Origin: TMED13 sp042090305
GTDB taxonomy: Bacteria > Pseudomonadota > Alphaproteobacteria > Methylaequorales > Methylaequoraceae
Direction: 5' to 3'
DNA: 26,506 bases
Assembly (NCBI GenBank): GCA_042090305.1
Contig: JBELJQ010000023.1
Coordinates: 1 to 26,506 of the forward strand
Made by a program: the position numbers and the translations under genes. Below the pieces are notes generated by a model. It made no database searches. It was not told the DNA's origin and worked only from the letters and a program-made list of their open reading frames with translations. Of the stretch, positions 17,007-25,012 are shown piece after piece. Position 1 is the first letter of the stretch. The number at the start of each line of letters is the position of its first letter.

Positions 17007-17444
17007 TTAATAAATCCTTTGTGCTAATCTGTGATGTATTTGAAGAGATAATGCTCTTATAACTGTTGGTGAATCTTTTACTAGTTCTAATAAGTCTTCT
17101 TTCGAAATTGTTAGTTTAGGGTTACTTTTTTTACCTAGCTCTTTTGACATAGTTTGAATTGCTTTGTGAAGTTCAATATGAGAGGAGAGAAGTATTGTCT
17201 CGAGTGCATTCTTTTTAATTTCAACAATTTCAGTTGGAATTATAGCTTTGACACTACAGGTTCTTTTTTCATTCAGAATTAGTGAAAGTTCTCCGAAAAT
17301 TTCACCAGATTCAATTTTCCCAATTTTTTTACCATCTAATTCAGCTACCAGCCCTCCAGACACCACTAGGTAGGCTGTATTACCCGTTTGATCTTGTTCA
17401 AATATATACTGATCAGGTAGAATTCTTATTTTTTTTAAACTCAT
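17007..17444 (-). CDS. Small cyclic nucleotide-binding (CNB) domain protein A
   Basis: A 145-residue protein with a single CNB domain (about 3-105) and a helical C-terminal tail. Its phosphate-binding cassette reads FGELSL (G51, E52) and KRTCS (R61), so the key Glu and Arg are kept; Cys replaces the usual Ala after RT. No helix-turn-helix, membrane segment or catalytic domain is present. The tail segment DSPTVIRALSLQIHHRL resembles the tail of the neighbouring CNB protein (a shared QIxxRL ending). It begins 3 bases after the cyclase stop and abuts the next CNB gene, so cyclase and both CNB proteins should be produced together. It may act as a sensor or buffer of the cAMP produced by the upstream enzyme. 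Confidence 0.87.
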   Translation of the reverse strand: MSLKKIRILPDQYIFEQDQTGNTAYLVVSGGLVAELDGKKIGKIESGEIFGELSLILNEKRTCSVKAIIPTEIVEIKKNALETILLSSHIELHKAIQTMSKELGKKSNPKLTISKEDLLELVKDSPTVIRALSLQIHHRLAQRIY

Positions 17445-17447
17445 TTC

Positions 17448-19811
17448 TTATTTTGATGTTGCAACATAAACACCATCCCAATCATTTGGTGGAGGGTTTT
17501 TCTCATACTCATTTATTCGTTCGGATAAAATTTCATAATATTCATTCATTATATTATTACAAAGACTTTTTGCTAATTTCATCTCATTCAAACAATTTTT
17601 CCATTTTTGATTAAAGTAGTTTTCAAGAATTTTCTCATGCCTAATTTCTAAATTTTTAAACTCACCACTTTCTTTAAAATCTTTATCTCCTACTAGAGTA
17701 AAAATAGTAACGGCTTCTTTTTTTCCTTTTACCGCGATCAAATCTAATTTAAGGGTCGCATAAATATCTTTGACACTTTCATATGTTTCAGCCCCAATAA
17801 CCGTTTTTACCCCATAACTTTTTGATTGACCTTCAAGTCTTGCCGCTAAATTTACTGAGTCACCTAGAACAGAATAGTCAAATCTTTGATCGGACCCCAT
17901 GTTTCCAACCACGCATCCACCAGTGTTTAATCCAATTCCTATTTTAAGCTCAAGAAATTTTTTATTTTCTGATTTAGCTTCTTCTTCTCTAATGGCATTC
18001 AATTCTGCCATTGCTTTATGCATTCTAAGTGTTGCATCACATGCAAGTTTTTCATGTCCGTCAACATCTATAGGAGCGTTCCAAAAAGCCATGATACAGT
18101 CGCCCATATATTTATCGATTGTTCCATTAACATTTATAATTTCATTTGTAAGAGGAGTTAGAAATCTATTTATCAATTTTGTAAGTCCTTGAGGATCAGC
18201 CTTAAAACTTTCAGAGATTGTTGTAAAGCCTCTAACGTCACAAAATAAAAAAGTCATTTTTTTTGTTTCTCCTCCTAAGACGAGTTTATCAGGATCATCT
18301 GCTAACTGTTCAACTAATGCGGGTGAAAGATATTGAGAGAATGCACCACGAATTTGTTTTTTTTCATTTGCATCTCTTAGATAATTAGCGAAGGTATTAC
18401 CAAAATATATCACAAAAGTTGAAAAACCAGCAAAAGTTGGATCAAATAATATTTTATCTTGTAGGAAGATTTGGTTACTGTAATAAAACGCACCTGCAAC
18501 TATACTTATTAGCAGTGAGATATTAAAAATAGGACCAAATCTTAAAGCAGAAAATGTTATTAAAAAACCTAATAAAATAGTAAAAATTGATTCGTAAAAC
18601 TTCATATTGGTTCCGGCTCTTAAAAAAGGGGCACCAGTTATCTTTATTTTCTCTTTTTCTTTAAATGCTTCTTCCTCAGTTTTTCCTTCTTTAATTGCTT
18701 TATTGAAAACAATATCAGCATTTTTGTTTGATGTATAATACATAATGGCAGAAATAACTGTATCTATTAAATTTGCATGAATTTCTACGCCTGGCATTCT
18801 GTCCTCTACTGGGGTTGGTCTTATATCCTTAAGACCAGTGGCTGATGTTCCCAAAATTCCAAGTTTACCCTTCAATCTATCCTTGCCAATTCTTCCAGCA
18901 ATAATGTCTGCAGCACTCACATAATATCTTGACTCGTTACCTTTAACAGAATCTGATTCACCGTAGTAAATCCAAACTCTTCCATTTTCATCTGTGGGTA
19001 TAGCTGCATTTCCGATTGTCTTTGTTTGTATGATTATTTCTTCAAGTCCATTAATACCGGTTCTTGATGCGATACTATTCCCCTGAAATGCAACTCTAAT
19101 CATTTCCAATCCTAATGTTGGCCTTACTACATTTGCTACATCTGAAATCAAAGGCACTCTTCTAATTATACCATCCGGTTCTTCAGCAACGGAGACGGTT
19201 CCTGCTCCTGAACTATTTTTTTCAAATTCTGATACATTGGCAAGTAATCCTGGATAAGAGACGAGCCATTTTTTAATATCCTTATTACCTAAAAAAACTT
19301 TTACTGATGTATCTTTGATATCTTTTCTCATAGCATCACCAATAACATCTAAACCAGAATGACCTATAACTGTTGCAAAATTTGACATTTCTTCGGCTGC
19401 AATTGATTCATTTGATGGAAGTTTTTCCAACTCAAGAGCAAGTTTTGGATTTCTTTTTTTTATATCCTTTGAAATTAGTTCTGGAGACGTTCTATCTTTT
19501 TCAGCAAAAAGAACATCCAATCCTAAAACTAACATACCTGCCTCTCTTGATTTTTTGAATAGTTCTGCCAGAATAGTTCTAGGCCATGGCCATTGACCAA
19601 CTTCTCTCAGAGATTTTTCATCAATATCAACTATAACAGAATATGTATTTCCATCTGTATTTCTTGGATTGTTTTTTTGAAGAACATCAAAGTATTTAAG
19701 GCGCATTATTTCAACTAACTCTGGATCTGATATTCTTACTGTGCCTAGAATTACAGCAAAAATCAGTGAAAGAATGGTTACAATAACTCTAAATGAAATT
19801 TTAATTTTCAT
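17448..19811 (-). CDS. CHASE2-domain membrane adenylate cyclase
   Basis: A 787-residue membrane cyclase. An N-terminal signal anchor (about 5-24) is followed by a periplasmic CHASE2 sensor domain (about 30-350, with VIVDIDEKSLREVGQWPWPR and GTSATGLKDIRPTPV), about three membrane segments (roughly 405-475) and a cytoplasmic class III catalytic domain (about 515-705). Catalytic residues are present: D525 (FCDVRGFT), K567 and D571 (DKYMGDCIMAFW), S647 (DYSVLGD), N654 and R658 (SVNLAARLE), so ATP is the expected substrate. The C-terminus ends NDWDGVYVATSK, like the other cyclase in this window. Its ATG overlaps the stop of the CNB-HlyD gene (ATGA, 19811-19808), which couples production of the cyclase to that of a CNB-bearing secretion adaptor. 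The periplasmic signal sensed by CHASE2 is unknown. Confidence 0.93.
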   Translation of the reverse strand: MKIKISFRVIVTILSLIFAVILGTVRISDPELVEIMRLKYFDVLQKNNPRNTDGNTYSVIVDIDEKSLREVGQWPWPRTILAELFKKSREAGMLVLGLDVLFAEKDRTSPELISKDIKKRNPKLALELEKLPSNESIAAEEMSNFATVIGHSGLDVIGDAMRKDIKDTSVKVFLGNKDIKKWLVSYPGLLANVSEFEKNSSGAGTVSVAEEPDGIIRRVPLISDVANVVRPTLGLEMIRVAFQGNSIASRTGINGLEEIIIQTKTIGNAAIPTDENGRVWIYYGESDSVKGNESRYYVSAADIIAGRIGKDRLKGKLGILGTSATGLKDIRPTPVEDRMPGVEIHANLIDTVISAIMYYTSNKNADIVFNKAIKEGKTEEEAFKEKEKIKITGAPFLRAGTNMKFYESIFTILLGFLITFSALRFGPIFNISLLISIVAGAFYYSNQIFLQDKILFDPTFAGFSTFVIYFGNTFANYLRDANEKKQIRGAFSQYLSPALVEQLADDPDKLVLGGETKKMTFLFCDVRGFTTISESFKADPQGLTKLINRFLTPLTNEIINVNGTIDKYMGDCIMAFWNAPIDVDGHEKLACDATLRMHKAMAELNAIREEEAKSENKKFLELKIGIGLNTGGCVVGNMGSDQRFDYSVLGDSVNLAARLEGQSKSYGVKTVIGAETYESVKDIYATLKLDLIAVKGKKEAVTIFTLVGDKDFKESGEFKNLEIRHEKILENYFNQKWKNCLNEMKLAKSLCNNIMNEYYEILSERINEYEKNPPPNDWDGVYVATSK

Positions 19812-21532
19812 GGCTCTGCAAAACTATTACCTAAGGTTCTTATTAAAGGATAAATAAAGTAAGTAATTAATTTTCTTTTTCCAACTCTAAACTTTCCAGA
19901 AACTTTCATGCCGGGCATTAAGTTAAATCCGGGTGGAATATCTTTCAATTCATTTTCTGTGATAATAGCTCGAGCTCTGTAAAAGTTGCCCGAGTTACCA
20001 TCAACATCCTTATCTATCGTATCTGCAGAAACATAAGTTAATTTTCCCTTAAGTTCTCCATGTTTTTGAGCAGGTAGAGCATTAAGTTGTATTTTTACAG
20101 ATGTATCTGGAATTAGCTTACTAATATCGGAGGGATCAACATCAAAAACAGTCAATAATTCAACTCCAGTTGGAACAAGAGTAACTACGCTTGTTCCCTG
20201 AGATATTACAGCTCCAGGATATAAAGAATGTAAATCAAGAATCATACCATCAGATGGAGCCTTGACCGTTTCATCTGTTTGTTGTCTTTCTAGTTTTTTT
20301 AAATCTTCTATAAGAGACATTTTAGCATCTTCTAAACTTACAAGCTCATCGTTGATGCCACCAAAAAATTGACTAGTATATTCTTTTCTATTAGATTGAA
20401 GTTCTCCAAGTTTATTATTAGTCTTTGTAAATTCTTTCTCCAATGATAATCTTTTATTTCTTTCTCCAAGAACCTGCGCTTCTGCGACAAGGTCCAAGTC
20501 AAACAATTCTTTTTTAGAATCCTCAAGTTTCATTTGAATATCTAACTGTTCTTTAATAAATGTTAGGTCGTCTTCTGTAGAAGAAATTTGCTGATTTAAT
20601 GACGCCATCTTAGCTATATATTGATCCTTTTTATCCTTAAATATCTTACTTTGTCTATCATTTAAGGAGCTTTTAACAGTAATATTACTTCTCAATTGTG
20701 ATTGTTTTTTTAATCTTTCAATTTTAGAGTTAGTTACTGATAGTTGATAATTTAACTTTTTCATATCAGCTCTTTGTAAGGTAGAATCAAAGACTACAAG
20801 TGATTCACCTTTTTCTACACTTTGACCTTTTTTAACAAGTATTTTTTTTACAACAGAATTATAGTTAGATTGAACTTCTACGTTAGGAACAACTGTTGTT
20901 ATTTTTCCCGATGCTGAAATTGTGGTATCTATTTCTGAGAATGACCCCCACATGATTAAAAATAAAATAAGAAAGCCAAAAGAAAAAACTGAATATTTTA
21001 CTGATTTTGGAATAGCTCTTGTGTTTAATCTATCAATATCGTCATCAAATTCATCTAATAATTCATTCATTAGTAACTTTTTTTTTCTCCTTTCTTCTAA
21101 TTCTCCTGATATTTCTTCACTTGAATCACTTGACTCATCATCATTTTCACTACTGCTAAATGCATCTATAGATAATTTTTCGTTTGCATTTCTTGCGTAG
21201 CTTGCAAGTTGTTGCATCATATTAAAGGCCGTTTGAGGCGAGTTTTTTAAATATCCTAAAAGAGCATCTTTATCAATTTCTTTAACTGTAGACTCATTAA
21301 CTGCGCGAGCCATAGCACTCCTTGGCTGTTTATCGATTAGTGCCATCTCTCCAAATAATGCACCTTTTTCGAGAATAGCTAAAGTTATATATTCATCACC
21401 ATTGAATTTACAGACTTCAATTTTCCCCTTTACCACTTGGTATGCAAAGTCTCCAACTTCACCTTCTCTAAACAAAACATCACCTGAGGCTAGGTTTCTA
21501 AGTGATGGTTTAATTTTATTTTGTTGAGACAT
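19808..21532 (-). CDS. CNB-HlyD fusion: T1SS membrane fusion protein with N-terminal cyclic nucleotide-binding domain
   Basis: A 574-residue protein with two parts that are normally separate. Residues about 10-115 form a CNB domain with an intact phosphate-binding cassette (FGEMAL with G61 and E62; PRSA with R71). An acidic, Ser-rich linker (about 123-165) leads to one membrane anchor (about 180-197). Residues 200-574 form an HlyD-type adaptor: first lipoyl half near 218-250, coiled-coil hairpin 255-420, second lipoyl half (VKAPSDGMILDLHSLYPGAV) and beta-barrel. HlyD adaptors have their N-terminus in the cytoplasm, so the CNB domain is placed to read cytoplasmic cAMP while the rest spans the periplasm. 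The start ATG directly follows the stop of the HlyB-like ABC gene, and the stop overlaps the cyclase start. It is probably a cAMP-responsive regulatory adaptor of the export channel. Confidence 0.92.
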   Translation of the reverse strand: MSQQNKIKPSLRNLASGDVLFREGEVGDFAYQVVKGKIEVCKFNGDEYITLAILEKGALFGEMALIDKQPRSAMARAVNESTVKEIDKDALLGYLKNSPQTAFNMMQQLASYARNANEKLSIDAFSSSENDDESSDSSEEISGELEERRKKKLLMNELLDEFDDDIDRLNTRAIPKSVKYSVFSFGFLILFLIMWGSFSEIDTTISASGKITTVVPNVEVQSNYNSVVKKILVKKGQSVEKGESLVVFDSTLQRADMKKLNYQLSVTNSKIERLKKQSQLRSNITVKSSLNDRQSKIFKDKKDQYIAKMASLNQQISSTEDDLTFIKEQLDIQMKLEDSKKELFDLDLVAEAQVLGERNKRLSLEKEFTKTNNKLGELQSNRKEYTSQFFGGINDELVSLEDAKMSLIEDLKKLERQQTDETVKAPSDGMILDLHSLYPGAVISQGTSVVTLVPTGVELLTVFDVDPSDISKLIPDTSVKIQLNALPAQKHGELKGKLTYVSADTIDKDVDGNSGNFYRARAIITENELKDIPPGFNLMPGMKVSGKFRVGKRKLITYFIYPLIRTLGNSFAEP

Positions 21533-23695
21533 TTATATTGCTTTTTTAACTGGTTTATTAAATCCTAATATTGAAATTTGTTTACTGAAGGTTTCACCAA
21601 AAAATCCTTTTGTATTTTTTAAATCTTCAAAAGAACCTTGTTGGGTAATTATTCCATTATCCAAAACAAATATTTTATTACATAATCTTAGATGCCATAA
21701 ACGATTTGAAACAATTATCACCGTTCTTCCTAAAGAAATATCTGAGAGTGCATCATACAACTTGAGTTCGCTTTCCACATCAAAACCAGTTATTGCATCA
21801 TCTAAAATTATAACCCTTGGGTTACGTATTAATGCTCTAGCTATCGCAATCTTTTGTCTTAGACCAGTTGAAAGATTTGTTGCATTTTCTTCCAAAAACG
21901 TTTCATAACCATCAGGAAAAGTTTCAATTTCTTCATGAGCGTGTACTTTTTTTGCTGCCCAGGTTATTTTGTCCATCGATGAATTAGGAGCGGCTCTTGA
22001 TATTGATTCCCTTATAGTGCCTGGAAAGAAATAACTTTCAGAACCCACAAGAGAGACTTGTGATCTTACATGACTAAGATCTAGTAAACGAAGATCGACA
22101 TTATCAAGCGAAACTATTCCTGATTGAGGTCTGTATAAACCTTGAATCAATTTTGCTATAGTACTTTTACCACACCCACTTTTACCTGTGAGTCCAATAA
22201 TTTGCCTAGGATTAATTTCTAAATTAACATTTTTTAAGATTTTTGAGGAATCATCGTATCCAAACTCAACATTTTTAAATGTTATTTGTCCCATTAATTG
22301 GGGTTTTTGGCCTCTTACAGTTGTTTCAGAGTTTGCATCTACAATCCCAGATACTACTTGAAGAGATTGAACAAGTTTTGTAATTTCAGTCTTTAATGTT
22401 ACAAGATCTATGATTGGCCTTGAAACTCTTGACGCCAACATATTAAAGCCTACAAGAATCCCAGCTGATAGACTTCCTGAAAACACAAGGTGTACCCCAA
22501 CGAATATAACCATAGCTGTCATAAGTTGATTAATAGTTGAAGAGATATTATTTAAGATAGCGCTTTTTTTTTGCATATCCTCAGATGCAATAATAAAGTT
22601 AGCTTCTATTTCTCTCCACTTATCTTTAAGAGATGGCTCTAGCGCTAACCCTTTAACGTTTTCAATACCATTAACCGATACGGATATAAATTCTTGTCTC
22701 TTTGATTCAGCCTTACTAAGAACTCCTATTGAATCTCTTTGTTTTTTTGAATAAAACATTGATGCTATAGCTCCTAAAATACTAAATGAAAAAACTACAA
22801 TAAATAAAACTGGACTGTAGAAAAAAAGGATAGGAATGAATACTAATAGACTTATTGAGTCTAAAGCCGTTGAAAAAATTTTTTGTGTAAGTGTATTTTT
22901 TATCTGTGAGACTTGAGAGGTAAATCTTAAAAAGTTTGCAGATTCTCTATGAAACCTCTGCATAGGCAATGATATGAGCTTTTCAAAAACCCTTACCGAT
23001 AACTTAGCCTCTACTTTTTGGGATAGAAAATCAAGTAAATAAGATCTTAAATAACCCAATATACCGTTAAAAATATACGCTACAATCACACCAGAGGTTA
23101 TAACATATAAAGTTGAGTAAGCTTCGTAATTAACAACTTTATCAAGTACAAGCATCATAAATACAGCAGGAACAACTGCAAAGATATTCAAAATTAGTGC
23201 AACTATTATTACTTGAGTTATTACAGACTTATTTCTTAGCGACTCACCAATAAGCCAGCTTAGTTTAAGTTCACTAGTTTCTTCGAAGGCATTTAGTTTT
23301 GCTTTGAGTAAAATCACCTCTCCATCCCACGCTTTTTTTAGCTCTTTTAAGTTTATTTGCTGGGGTTTTGGTGATGTAACACCTGTATCAAGAAATAAAA
23401 TTGATTTGTCTTCATCTTTTTCTGTTTTAATTAATCTTAAAGCAATGATATATCTTCCATTCTTGAGTCTTAAAATTTGTTGTTTCTTTGCTATCAGCTT
23501 AGTTAATTCTTCACTGTTAATTTTTGTTGTTTTAGCTTTTAGATTAAAAGAATGAGCAAGTTCGCACATTTCTTGCGGGTTTAACTCTCTTTCATCAATT
23601 TTAAATCTTTCAGGAATGTCATTGGCACCAATATGAACACCTAACTGCCTAGCAACTAGAATAATAGATTTTTGTGAACCTCTCATGGCTTGCAT
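21533..23695 (-). CDS. HlyB-like T1SS ABC transporter with C39-like domain and altered catalytic motifs (set B)
   Basis: A 720-residue fused transporter. Residues 1-135 form a C39-peptidase-like domain lacking the catalytic Cys (the expected position is in SIILVARQLGV), as in HlyB, where it binds unfolded substrate. Membrane segments occupy about 158-445 and the ATPase domain 465-720. Walker A is intact (GKSGCGKST, 504-512). Other motifs deviate: Q-loop Gln replaced (LVGSES, S551), signature LSTGL (608-612), Asp633 for the catalytic Glu (IILDDA), and Asn664 for the H-loop His (IIVSNRL). It heads the operon with the CNB-HlyD adaptor and cyclase. Start ATG 23695 has no clear ribosome-binding site; an internal ATG at 23686 (MRGSQ) is an alternative. 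The likely cargo is the RTX proteins or the adjacent PPGDM-repeat protein. Confidence 0.9.
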   Translation of the reverse strand: MQAMRGSQKSIILVARQLGVHIGANDIPERFKIDERELNPQEMCELAHSFNLKAKTTKINSEELTKLIAKKQQILRLKNGRYIIALRLIKTEKDEDKSILFLDTGVTSPKPQQINLKELKKAWDGEVILLKAKLNAFEETSELKLSWLIGESLRNKSVITQVIIVALILNIFAVVPAVFMMLVLDKVVNYEAYSTLYVITSGVIVAYIFNGILGYLRSYLLDFLSQKVEAKLSVRVFEKLISLPMQRFHRESANFLRFTSQVSQIKNTLTQKIFSTALDSISLLVFIPILFFYSPVLFIVVFSFSILGAIASMFYSKKQRDSIGVLSKAESKRQEFISVSVNGIENVKGLALEPSLKDKWREIEANFIIASEDMQKKSAILNNISSTINQLMTAMVIFVGVHLVFSGSLSAGILVGFNMLASRVSRPIIDLVTLKTEITKLVQSLQVVSGIVDANSETTVRGQKPQLMGQITFKNVEFGYDDSSKILKNVNLEINPRQIIGLTGKSGCGKSTIAKLIQGLYRPQSGIVSLDNVDLRLLDLSHVRSQVSLVGSESYFFPGTIRESISRAAPNSSMDKITWAAKKVHAHEEIETFPDGYETFLEENATNLSTGLRQKIAIARALIRNPRVIILDDAITGFDVESELKLYDALSDISLGRTVIIVSNRLWHLRLCNKIFVLDNGIITQQGSFEDLKNTKGFFGETFSKQISILGFNKPVKKAI

Positions 23696-23701
23696 TTTAC
23701 C

Positions 23702-23729
23702 ATTGTATATGAATTTTTTTTTTAATCAA
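23702..23729 (-). promoter_or_regulatory. Possible promoter of the ABC / CNB-HlyD / cyclase operon
   Basis: Read on the minus strand, TTGATT (23729-23724) and TACAAT (23707-23702) are 16 bases apart. Transcription would start at about 23695, the first base of the ABC start codon, so the message would be leaderless or initiate at the internal ATG 23686. The -35 sits in the tail of the upstream gene's terminator. Evidence is only the hexamer match. Confidence 0.3.
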
Positions 23730-23770
23730 AAAAAAAGCCCTTAATAATAAGTAAAGTATTAAGGGCTTTT
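23728..23770 (-). terminator. Rho-independent terminator after the PPGDM-repeat gene
   Basis: A perfect 14-base inverted repeat (AAAAGCCCTTAATA at 23733-23746 and its complement at 23757-23770) with a 10-base loop. On the minus strand it is followed by a run of nine T. It lies 26 bases after the stop of the PPGDM-repeat gene, separating that gene from the ABC operon. Confidence 0.88.
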
Positions 23771-23796
23771 AAATTTTAATAGCTTAACTTTAAAAA

Positions 23797-24910
23797 CTAA
23801 ACTATGTCGTCACCTGTTGGGTCATCAGGAGGTGGAGGCGTCATATCTCCGTCCATTGGCATATCACCTTCTGGAGGAGGTCCCATTGGATCTGCATCTG
23901 CTGGTCCGTGAGCAGCAGCATCATCCATATGAGTATGCATTTCATCCATTCCATCTATTGGAGGAGGTATATCACCAGGTTCACCAGGTCCCATTTCTCC
24001 TGGAGGAGGTCCTCCTGTCATATCGCCTGGTCCCATTGGGTCCATCGGATCACCTGGAGGCATATCGCCTGGAGGTGGTCCACCCGCTGGACCAGCTTCA
24101 CCAAATAGCGGATCAGTACCTGGCCCGCCGTCCATTGGCCCTGGTTCACCCATTGGATCACCCGGAGGAGGTCCTGCCATATCACCTGGAGGCATATCAC
24201 CTGGAGGCATATCACCCGGAGGAGGTCCTGCCATGTCACCTGGAGGCATATCGCCTGGAGGCATATCACCTGGAGGCATATCACCCGGAGGAGNNNNNNN
24301 NNNNNNNNNNNNNNNNNNNNNNNNNNNNNNNNNNNNNNNNNNNNNNNNNNNNNNNNNNNNNNNNNNNNNNNNNNNNNNNNNNNNNNNNNNNNNCACCTGG
24401 AGGCATATCACCCGGAGGAGGTCCTGCCATATCACCTGGAGGCATATCGCCTGGAGGCATATCGCCTGGAGGCATATCACCTGGAGGCATATCACCCGGA
24501 GGAGGTCCTGCCATATCACCTGGAGGCATATCACCTGGAGGCATATCACCTGGAGGCATATCACCTTCAGGTCCCATTGCCATATCACCTTCTGGAGGAG
24601 GTCCCATATCATCCCCTCCACCAAACGCTGTGTCAACACTATCACCAGCTGCATCAAAAGCATCTGCCGGACTAGCACCCTCTGCTATCGCTGTGTCAAA
24701 ACCATCTTGAGCGGCTGATGCCATAGTATCTACCATGTCAGCAGGAGCACCCATATCGGTCATTACTGTAGAAGCGGCCTCAATTGCCGCACTTGCTGCT
24801 TCTGATGGATCTGCTCCACCGTCTAAAGCAGTCTGGTAAGCTTCAGCTGCGGCACCGCCAGCAGCATCTGCCATGTCATCCATTTCTGGAGGCATAACAT
24901 ATTCAGCCAT
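23797..24910 (-). CDS. PPGDM-repeat low-complexity protein, interrupted by an assembly gap
   Basis: A protein of unknown function, about 370 residues with the gap counted as 100 bases. It starts at ATG 24910 behind a good ribosome-binding site (AAAGGAT, 24923-24917) and ends at TAG 23797. The N-terminal 95 residues are Ala-rich helices carrying two copies of the motif seen in both FecR/RTX proteins: AYQTALDGGADPSEA (about 25-39) and FDTAIAEGASPADA (about 71-84). Then come tandem PPGDM pentapeptides with interspersed AGPPPGDM, on both sides of 100 N, and a Pro/Met/Asp-rich tail with HTHMDD and DDPTGDDIV. The frames either side of the N run do not match, as expected if the gap length is a placeholder, so I read this as one gene and not a frameshift. 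No signal peptide is visible. Possibly a T1SS cargo of set B. Confidence 0.75.
24158..24564 (-). repeat. 15-base tandem repeat encoding PPGDM pentapeptides
   Basis: On the plus strand the unit is cctggaggcatatca, with small third-position changes (tatca/tatcg). Every few units a longer variant (cccggaggaggtcctgccat) inserts AGPPPGDM. About nine PPGDM units are visible before the gap in reading order and about seven after it. The true copy number is hidden by the run of N. Confidence 0.9.
24294..24393. other. Assembly gap of exactly 100 N
   Basis: One hundred unknown bases inside the tandem repeat. The round number suggests a scaffolding placeholder, so the real length is unknown. The translation frames on the two sides differ when it is counted literally. 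Confidence 0.95.
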
Positions 24911-25012
24911 AATATTATCCTTTAGAATTTAAGGTTGTTTGTGCAAATACTAATTAAGTCAATACAAAATTTAATAATACACGAATCATATTTAATTTTC
25001 AATTAAAAAAAA

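Noticed and set aside
21533..23695. Bacteriocin exporter with a maturing C39 peptidase
   Set aside because: The N-terminal domain lacks the catalytic Cys, and no small double-glycine peptide precursor gene is visible nearby.
24158..24564. CRISPR-like look of the regularly spaced repeats
   Set aside because: Units are contiguous 15-base in-frame repeats without unique spacers and no cas genes are present; they encode PPGDM pentapeptides.
23797..24910. Frameshifted or broken gene at the repeat protein
   Set aside because: The apparent frame change coincides exactly with a 100-N placeholder whose true length is unknown; coding on both sides is consistent with one protein.
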